Positions 57,098 to 64,000 of a stretch of DNA of 64,000 nt are shown piece after piece (position 1 is the stretch's first letter; every line of letters begins with the position of its first letter). This DNA comes from Allomyces macrogynus ATCC 38327. Taxonomy: Eukaryota; Blastocladiomycota; Blastocladiomycetes; Blastocladiales; Blastocladiaceae. Below the pieces are notes generated by a model that was given only the letters and a program-made list of their open reading frames with translations, ran no database searches and was not told where the DNA came from. Where the stretch lies: the NCBI GenBank assembly GCA_000151295.1, contig GG745331.1:409483-473482 (forward strand), written 5' to 3'. A program made the position numbers and the translations under genes.

Positions 57098-58675
57098 TTA
57101 CCCCTTCTCCACCTTGACCTTCACCGCCAGCGGCTCCCCCTCCGCACTCTCCTCCCCCTCCACATCCGGCCGCGGCCGCTTCGTCCCCCGCGACGCCATC
57201 ATCCTCTCAAGCGGCGGCAATACCGTCCCAATCGGTGGAAACTCGTCGGCCAACGGGTCCGGCGGCATCACCTTGACGCGGTCAGCCTCAGCCTGCGCTG
57301 CCGCTGCTGCCGCACGCTGCGCGAGCGCCGAGTCGGGGACAAACAGCGGGTTGCGGCACGTTTCGAGCTTGCGCATGACGAGCGCGGCACGGTCCTTTTT
57401 GACGACGGTGCGCGGGTCGAGGATGCGCACAATGTCGGCGAGGATCGTGCGCAGTGCGGTGAGTTCGGTGGGCGGGAATTTGTTGGGTGCGTTGAGGAAC
57501 CTGTGAGAATCGCAGCCAGTGAGATGCAAGGTCGGGCATGAACGAAAAGTGGGGGGCGAGCGTACCGCTGCTCAAACGGCAATCCCGTCTGCCGCGCCGC
57601 CAGCAGCCAGCACGCCATGGCCACCTGCGATGGCATGTACACGAGCATCGCGTCGGTCGTGCTCGCGTAGGTCGCCCAGACCATGGCCGCGTCGCGCGTC
57701 TTGTCGAGCTGGTCAAGCAAGGGCGCGTGCTGGTCGACGGGTAACACCGTTTGCAGGTCGAGGTAGAGCCCAAAGACGGCCTCAAACGGGTGCCGCACCG
57801 CAAATTCGAACCGTAGCACGTCGGCCACAGTGAATTCGAGTTCCTTGATCCGCGCCGGGTCGAGCCCTTTCACAACACGCATCAGTTCGGACACGTCAAT
57901 TTTCGTGTTCTCAACTTTGGACGCGAGGAAGACGCAGGCGGCCCTAATGGAGAGAGAAGGCGCATCGTCAGCCCCGGGGGGGGGGGGGGAGGGGAGGAGG
58001 ATCTGCATTGGGACACGCACATGACCGATTTCGGATCGTATTCGATGGCGCTCTTGTAGAGGTAAAAGCGCTTAATGAACGTGATGGACGTGGCCATCCA
58101 CACCGAGTCGACGGGCGCCAGCGCGGGCAGCGTGGAGCGGTTGGCTTGGCGCTACATCGTTGCAAACCCGGACACGCTCAGTTCTTGACGACATTCTCCA
58201 CAGGTCAAGCGCAAGCGTGCGTACCCTTTCCATCTCCTTGACGCGAAACTGCTTGCAGACGGCCTCGGTCATTTGCACGTAAAACTGGACCAGCAGCCGT
58301 TCCTCGTCGGGCGTGACAAACGCGATCGCGTCTGGTGCCTTCTCGTCCTTCTACATACGCAAATCATCGCGCTTAACGACCGACCCACGCTCGAGAATCA
58401 CGATGCGGTGCGAGCGTTACCAACTCGGCTTCCTCGCGCAGCGGCGCAAGAGCTGCCGCGGCCGCGGCCGCATTCGCGTCGCGTCTCATGCTCGCGAGCT
58501 CGGTGAACGTGAACCGCCAGTGCCGGAACTGTGTCGAGTACGAGTAGAGCGGCGGTGGTGGAGCTGGTGTTGGCTGCTTGGTCGATGAGGAGGTTGGGGT
58601 CGAAGAGCCGTTGGCGTGCGCGGGCGTGCCTAGCGCAATCGAGGACACGCCGTAGCCTGACGCGGGGCTGGCCAT
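57098..58675 (-). CDS. CCNH: Cyclin H (CDK-activating kinase / TFIIH cyclin)
   Basis: Cyclin H pairs with CDK7 in the CDK-activating kinase and in TFIIH, phosphorylating CDKs and RNA polymerase II. Five exons: 58675-58421, 58350-58225, 58151-58021, 57943-57566 and 57500-57098, giving 430 residues. The N-terminal STQFRHWRFTFTELASMRRD ANA is the cyclin H signature (human [20 protein letters not shown]). The first cyclin fold shows MATSITFIKRFYLYKSAIEY, DPKSVM, then AACVFLASKVENTKIDVSEL. The second shows VLRFEFAVRHPFEAVFGLYL and STTDAMLVYMPSQVAMACWL. The C-terminal helix has KLETCRNPLF. The Pro/Ala/Ser-rich leader and a Lys/Glu tail make it longer than the human 323. The 58020-57944 intron contains a 14-G tract. 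Confidence 0.93.
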
Positions 58676-58909
58676 GGTGTGCTTGCAGCTGCTGCAGGTG
58701 GTGCTGGGGTCGCGCGAGGGAACGGTCGACGAGGCCGGAGTGGAATGAATGAAGTGGTCATGCAGCAGATCACAGTGACATCTGGTCAAATCAGACCAGC
58801 CATGTCGTTCACACAAGAGATGCGTTGGCTTGGCTCGACGTGGCTTCGCGAACTGCGACCGAAAGCTGGTAAAAACCACTTCACACAACCGCCCCACTGC
58901 CCTTTTTCT

Positions 58910-60187
58910 TTATAAAAATGCCACAAAGACGAGGAAAAACAAAAGCACGACGGCAAAGATCTTGACCATGAGCATGCGGTTCGAGCTCACCGACGCCCAG
59001 TACTTGACCAGTTCGCGCTTGGCCATATCCATGTTGGTCTCGATATCCTGCACGTTATCATCGATGCGCAACACCTGTTCGCGCTGCTGCGCAACCAGTT
59101 GCCCGAGCTGCTGGAAGATTTGGCCCAGTTCCGCCATGGTCTGCTCAATCGATTCGATCGCCGAGTGCCGCTGCTCGAGGCAGGCCTGGTGCTGATCCAT
59201 GACGGCAAACTGCTGCTGCTGGGCGGCCGTCATGCTCATGTCGATCATAGTGAACTCGGACGCCGCGGGTGGAGGCGCGCCGAGCGTGCCGGGCGCGGGA
59301 CGGTCGAGGTTGTAGAGGGGCGAAGTGGCTAGATGGCGGCAGAGTCAATCAAGGTCAGCGGATCGGTGGCCAAGGTAGCGTGAAGATTGCAGTCGGGGAA
59401 TGCGAACCCTGTGGTCCGGCAAGCATGAGCGCCGACGGGCCTGAGGAAAACTGGTCGCGGCGTTCCCTTTGCGCCTTCATGTTCTGTTGATCGGGCAGGA
59501 AGCGATGATGAGGAATCTACGTCCAAAACTCGCGACGAAGAAGGATAGGAAGCACCTCTTTCCTCAGGTCGAGCACCTGCGCAAACCCCTGGCCGGTCTT
59601 GGCAAAGTTGGTCTTGAGAATATCGACCACGTTGCGCGAATGCTCCTCCTCTTGACGGCCCGGCCGACTCCGCGCTTGCTGGTTGGCGGCAGCCGCCTGC
59701 AGCAAGCGAATCTGCTCAGAGAGCGAGGTCATGTCCTTTTTGATCACGTCGGTGAGCTCGGCGATTTCGACGGGCCGGTCGTCGAAGAGCGTGCGGCGCT
59801 TGGCGACTAAGTAGAGCGCCGGTGCGTGCGCACGCGTTAGTGACACGCCGCATCCTGGCACGATGCATCCAAGTGCGCACGTTTGCCGAGTTTCTCGAGC
59901 TTGGTGGCCGTCTGCTGGATCCCAATGGCGATGCGGCGCGCCATGACGGAAAACTCGGATTTGGGCGGTGATGGCGAGTGCGCGCCGTCTTGTCGCGCGA
60001 GCAAAGGGGCCGCGGCCGTGTCGTGCAGGCGCACATCGCTTCGCCTGCGCGCGTGCGAGGCGAGTGTCGACGAGGAGAGCGACAGGGCGGACGCGGATGA
60101 GGGCGATGCGCCATTGGATTTCGGGTCGAACGCGTGGACGGCCGAGAGGAACTCGTCGGTGCGGTCCTTGATGCTGGATGGCGGCAT
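58910..60187 (-). CDS. Syntaxin-5 / Sed5, cis-Golgi t-SNARE
   Basis: Qa-SNARE for ER-to-Golgi and intra-Golgi fusion. Exons 60187-59881, 59806-59556, 59483-59408 and 59328-58910 give 350 residues (human STX5 355). The N-terminal peptide SIKDRTDEFLSAVHAF is the Sly1-binding Sed5 signature (DRTxEF). The Habc region follows: SEFSVMARRIAIGIQQTATK, KLGKLAKRRTLFDDRPVEIA, ELTDVIKKDMTSLSEQI, then VLDLRKENMKAQRERRDQFS. The SNARE motif runs IESIEQTMAELGQIFQQLGQ LVAQQREQVLRIDDNVQDIE, with the zero-layer Gln in IFQQLG. SNRMLMVKIFAVVLLFFLVF forms the tail anchor. All four exons join in phase. It lies 234 bp downstream of cyclin H's start on the same strand. Confidence 0.95.
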
Positions 60188-60814
60188 GGCGTGGGGGAGG
60201 GGGGGGGGAGGAGGTGCAGGGCAGGTGGTCGCGGTTGCAGCAGGGTCGGAAGCGCGGCGCGTCGGTGGGCGGGGCGCGGAGTGCGATAAGTCGCGCGGGT
60301 CGAGGTGGGTCCGGGGTCGCGTAGTCGTCGTCGTCGGCTCGAGTTGAGTGCAGCGGGTCGGGTCGGTGTGGTTCAGTGCAACGCAGTGCAAACGTGGCGA
60401 GTCGGCAGCAAGAAGGCAAGGAAGATGGCCGCGACCGCAACGTTGGCGATTTCACAGCGCCAGAGGCAAACGGCAGCGGGGCGGCGGCGGCGTGCCACGT
60501 CCATCTTGGTGCCATGTGAAAGGCACGCCTGTCTCGCGGCAAGTCTCGCGCTTCCGGGGTGGCACGTGGACTGCGCGCGGCTGCTCCGCTGCTGCATCGC
60601 ATCGGCGGCCCATGCGACCGCGCGTCGGAACGCGACAAGACGACCCCGTCGACCATTCGCCCGCCGCACAGATTGCGCTCGCACCGCATCGTCCTTGTAC
60701 CCGTGCGACTTGCCGCACTCGACTAACCGACGCTGCAACGCGCACGCCGCCGCCCGCTGCTGCTGCTGACGGCGCTCCGCCCGCCGCAGCTCGCGCGCGA
60801 CCGATCCAGCGGCC
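60188..60814. other. Divergent promoter region Sed5 / Oct1
   Basis: About 630 bp between two genes transcribed apart. No gene is supported. Open frames continue from the neighbours as leader shadows. No TATA box was recognised. Confidence 0.55.
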
Positions 60815-63562
60815 ATGCCGCACCGCCGTTGCCACGCCGCGCTGCTCCGCGCCGTCCGCGCCAAGGTCGGCCACGCCAACTCGCTCCTGCTCGCCCCGCA
60901 TCGCTACTTCACCATGGCCTCGTCTTCGCTGCCCGCCAGCGCCAGCGCCGCCGCCTTGCTCGCCGTCCACCACCTCCGGCCCGAGCGTACCCCGCCGCCA
61001 CTGCGCCTGCCCGGCGCCTTCTCCCCGCGCCGCATCCCCTGCACGCCGCGCAGCCTGCACACGTCGGGCCTCGACGCGGCCGTGGCCGCTCCAGATTTGC
61101 CGCCCGTGACGGCACCCACACCCGCGACACTGGCTGCGCTCGCCAAGGGCTCCGGCAGCGTGCTCGTCCCACCCGCACTCCACCACCGCCACACGCCCGA
61201 ATTGCTCCACTCGGTCCATTTCGGCCGCGTCAAGCTGGCCGACGCGGGCGCGCACTTTGAGTACGTGCGGTCGCCCACGGCCCTGTCTTCGGCAAACGGT
61301 GCACCGCACGCGACGCTGCGCCGCCGCCGTACGCTCGCGAGCACGGCTGTCACTCTCGAAGCGCCCGAAGTGGCTGCCGCAACAGGTCTGCTCGGTGATC
61401 CGGCCTTGGCCACGCCCGCAAGCATGGTCGAGTCGGCACGCGCCATGATTGCCGAAGCCAACCGCATCGTCGACGACCTAATTGCACGCGCGGCCACGAC
61501 ATCCGCCGATCCGAACACGGCCGGCAGTGCAGCCGACGCTGTGCGCGACGCGCACATTGTCATTGACGAATTCGACGCGCTCTCCAACTACCTGTGCCAA
61601 ATGACCGACACGGCCGAGTTTGTGCGCAACGTGCACCCGGACCCGGCCTTTGTCGAGGCTGCCGACACCGTCTACGCCGACCTATCGTCGCTTTTGCACA
61701 CGCTCAATACCAATCAGCTGCTCTATACGGTGCTCAAGCGCCACGTCGATGCCGCCAAGGCCGTCACGGCTGCTGCCAACGGCGCGCCCGCAGGGTCGGC
61801 CCCAGCACCGGCGCTCTCCACGCTCGAACTGCGCAACGCAGCTGTCTTTTTGCGCGACTTTGAACATTCGGGGATCCACTTACCCGCCGAAGCGCGTGCG
61901 CAGCACGTGGCCCTCGCCGACGCCATCAACGACCACGCGCGCGATTTCTTCTCGTGCGCGTTCCCGCCGCTCGCGCTGCCGTTTGCCGACGACCAAGTGC
62001 AGGGGCTCGACCCAACGTTCCTCAACCGCTACATGCATGAGCGGAACGGCCGTGCCTCGCTGACGCCCGACGGTCGCCGGATCCTGGTCGTCGACGCTGA
62101 CGCCTGCAACCACCTTCTGTACAATGCGCACAGCGAGTACATGCGCGAAATGGCCTATGACGCACTGCATGCGCCATTCCCGGACCAGGAACAGAACTTG
62201 GGGGCGTTATTGGCGACACGGCACGCGCTGGCCACGCTCGTCGGCGCACCGTCGTTTGCGCACCTGTTCCTGCAAGACAAGATGCTGCAGTCGCCACACC
62301 ACGTGCTCGCTTTCCTCGACCGCGTCGCAGCCGAATTCGCGCCCGCGCTCGACGCAAGCTTGTCCGCTATGGAACAGATCAAGGGTGCACCGTTGCAGGA
62401 GTGGGACAAGCTCTACTATTCGCGCCAATTACCCGAGACGACCAATTCAGGCAAACTCGACGCGCGGCACGTGCAGCACTTGCCGCGGATCGGCACGGCC
62501 ATGGCCGTCTTTGCCGAACTGGTCCGCGCGCTCTACGAGATCGACCTCGTCATTGACCAGGCGCAGCCGGGCGAAGTCTGGCAGACGGATGTGATTCGCG
62601 TCACTGCACACTACCAGGGCCAGGACCTCGGGACCATTTACTGCGACTTGTACGACCGGCACCCGCCGAAACTCGCCAATGCCGCGCACTTCACCGTGCG
62701 TGGCCGCCGGATCCCGTTGGGTGCGCGCCCGTCGACGGAAACGCGCGACTTGCATGCGACGCTCGCGATGCCGCCGGCGCAGGGCACGCAAAAGCCCGTG
62801 GTGGTGCTGGCCATGAACTTGCGAAAGGGTGCGGCGATGCCGTGGACCGCGACCGAAACGCTCTGGCACGAACTCGGACACGCGATGCACTCGTTGCTCG
62901 CGTTCACGCACTTCCAGAATATTTCGGGCACGCGCTGCGCATTGGATTTCTCGGAAGTGCCGTCGATCCTGATGGAGCAGTTCCTGCCGCACACGCTCGT
63001 GCAGCAGCGGTTCCAGCATCACCAGCCGGGCTGCGTGCCGTGCACGACGGCGCCGCACCCGCCGGAAGCCTTCCGACACCACCCCCATGCCGTCTCGCGC
63101 GCCGTCGTGAACCGCGACCTCGATTTACTCGGCCAGATTAGCCTAGCGGCGATGGACCAGGTCCTGCACTCGCCGCTGATCGCCGCGCACGCGCCGCATA
63201 CGCTCGTCGCGACTATGCGTGCCGACCCAGGCGCTCTGCCGCTCCTCGCGCCGTTCCCGAACCTGTGCCGCCTCCTGGCGCGACTGCCGTGGAAACGCGA
63301 CTGGGCACCGCACTTGAGGTTGCAGCATTTGGCGACGTACTCGGCGGGGTACTACACGTACCTCTGGTCACGGCTCGTCGCATATCGGATTTTCCAGGCG
63401 CGGTTCGCGGACGCCAAGGATCTCAGCGAGTGGCGCGAGCCGGGGATGCGGCTCTGGCGCGAGCTGCTCGGGTGGGGCGGCGGGCGCGATCCGTGGGCGT
63501 GTGTAGCTGGAGTGTTGGGCGAGGAGCAGGCCGCGGCACTGCGCGAGTATGCGCGTGCGTGA
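60815..63562 (+). CDS. OCT1: Mitochondrial intermediate peptidase (Oct1, M3 family)
   Basis: Matrix zinc metallopeptidase that removes an octapeptide from imported proteins after the main processing peptidase. A single uninterrupted exon of 915 residues, notable in an intron-rich genome. The N-terminus MPHRRCHAALLRAVRAKVGH is a basic mitochondrial presequence, and a second basic stretch around FSPRRIPCTPRSLHTSG follows. M3 landmarks: VHFGRVKLADAGAHFEYVRS, IVIDEFDALSNYLCQMTDTA EFVR, AQHVALADAINDH, and the zinc site ETLWHELGHAMHSLL near residue 685 followed by FQNISGTRCALDFSEVPSIL ME, which supplies the third ligand. The C-terminal block LQHLATYSAGYYTYLWSR carries the conserved substrate-binding Tyr/His region. 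It is longer than yeast Oct1 (about 770), mainly through Ala/Pro-rich insertions. Confidence 0.95.
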   Translation: MPHRRCHAALLRAVRAKVGHANSLLLAPHRYFTMASSSLPASASAAALLAVHHLRPERTPPPLRLPGAFSPRRIPCTPRSLHTSGLDAAVAAPDLPPVTAPTPATLAALAKGSGSVLVPPALHHRHTPELLHSVHFGRVKLADAGAHFEYVRSPTALSSANGAPHATLRRRRTLASTAVTLEAPEVAAATGLLGDPALATPASMVESARAMIAEANRIVDDLIARAATTSADPNTAGSAADAVRDAHIVIDEFDALSNYLCQMTDTAEFVRNVHPDPAFVEAADTVYADLSSLLHTLNTNQLLYTVLKRHVDAAKAVTAAANGAPAGSAPAPALSTLELRNAAVFLRDFEHSGIHLPAEARAQHVALADAINDHARDFFSCAFPPLALPFADDQVQGLDPTFLNRYMHERNGRASLTPDGRRILVVDADACNHLLYNAHSEYMREMAYDALHAPFPDQEQNLGALLATRHALATLVGAPSFAHLFLQDKMLQSPHHVLAFLDRVAAEFAPALDASLSAMEQIKGAPLQEWDKLYYSRQLPETTNSGKLDARHVQHLPRIGTAMAVFAELVRALYEIDLVIDQAQPGEVWQTDVIRVTAHYQGQDLGTIYCDLYDRHPPKLANAAHFTVRGRRIPLGARPSTETRDLHATLAMPPAQGTQKPVVVLAMNLRKGAAMPWTATETLWHELGHAMHSLLAFTHFQNISGTRCALDFSEVPSILMEQFLPHTLVQQRFQHHQPGCVPCTTAPHPPEAFRHHPHAVSRAVVNRDLDLLGQISLAAMDQVLHSPLIAAHAPHTLVATMRADPGALPLLAPFPNLCRLLARLPWKRDWAPHLRLQHLATYSAGYYTYLWSRLVAYRIFQARFADAKDLSEWREPGMRLWRELLGWGGGRDPWACVAGVLGEEQAAALREYARA

Positions 63563-64000
63563 AGGAGGGAGGTGTTTTGTTCCAAGTTTTTGGTGATATT
63601 TTTTTGGGAGCGGAGCGCATGTGCTCGGACTGGGGTGGATGTTTGGAATTTTTTTTCTTTCGGTGATTTTGTTAGGCGTGTCCCTTCTCGTGGCCCACCA
63701 CCGCATCGCAGCAGATGACGGCGTGGAGAATTTAGATAATTATTCTACGACGTTGATATATTTGCTGCGACCTGCAAGTGACGGTCGGGCGAGCCAGGCC
63801 GAGCGGACGGTGTCGTGGACGCGATCAGGCTGGACTGTAGCGGCAGGCAACGAGCAGCGCGGCGGACCGCGACTGGCCACGGTCGCGACCACACGACCAC
63901 AACCACCGGCGTAGCCACGACTCCTCCTAGTAGCGACAAGAAATAAATACACTCGAGGTTCTTCCACGCGCCAGCGTGCGCGCAGTCCACCGACTCTACC
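63563..64000. other. 3' flank of Oct1, no supported gene
   Basis: Downstream sequence with an AATAAA motif near 63943 and a short AT-rich patch near 63730-63765. Small open minus frames have no recognisable content. Confidence 0.55.

Overview
The window is nuclear DNA from a GC-rich eukaryote with short spliceosomal introns, mostly 61-115 nt, donors often GTACGT or GTGCGT, and acceptors TAG or CAG. The gene content points to a zoosporic (flagellated) fungus, perhaps Blastocladiomycota or Chytridiomycota. Flagellar genes are present (axonemal inner-arm dynein heavy chain DNAH10, cilia protein CFAP53). They sit beside genes typical of fungi, namely the initiator-tRNA modifier Rit1, the mitochondrial peptidase Oct1 and prephenate dehydratase. 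The phylum is inference; the flagellum is strongly implied. Exon structures below were worked out by hand from splice sites, reading phase and family conservation.

Layout. 1-5.9 kb: 5' part of acylaminoacyl-peptidase (-), an Asa1/GNB1L-type WD40 protein (-), an NmrA-like protein with an N-terminal membrane anchor (+), CFAP53 (-). 6.6-10.0 kb: two tandem copies (+) of an unrecognised multi-membrane-span protein family. 10.5-10.9 kb: assembly gap. 11.1-18.1 kb: an RRM-YTH m6A-reader protein (+), RIT1 (-), a TMEM135-like membrane protein (+), and a relic of the methionine synthase activation domain. 19.0-20.8 kb: a gene (-) for a 533-residue Gln/Ala/Ser repeat protein with a clear TATA box. 23.1-37.4 kb: DNAH10 (+), intact except for a cluster of single-base indels near 34.2-34.4 kb. 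37.6-41.1 kb: two more copies (-) of the same membrane family, one of them decaying. 41.5-43.1 kb: a B-lectin/coiled-coil/membrane protein (-). 44.0-46.7 kb: ribosomal proteins eS7 (-) and mitochondrial uS15 (+), transcribed divergently. 47.0-49.2 kb: a Cys-rich-ectodomain, seven-span membrane protein (-). 50.6-51.9 kb: prephenate dehydratase (+). 52-53.3 kb: an unresolved gene (-). 54.0-55.8 kb: M17 aminopeptidase, NPEPL1 type (+). 57.1-60.2 kb: cyclin H (-) and syntaxin-5/Sed5 (-). 60.8-63.6 kb: mitochondrial intermediate peptidase Oct1 (+).

There is no operon logic. Themes are flagellar motility (DNAH10, CFAP53), RNA biology (YTH reader, Rit1, eS7, uS15m), mitochondria (Oct1, uS15m, TMEM135-like) and secretory traffic (syntaxin-5). 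The most novel items are the four-copy membrane family with a conserved 15-nt first coding exon, the Gln-rich repeat protein, and the lectin-coil-membrane protein. Several genes (DNAH10, Asa1-like, RIT1, membrane copy D) show local frame breaks, which may be assembly errors or real decay.
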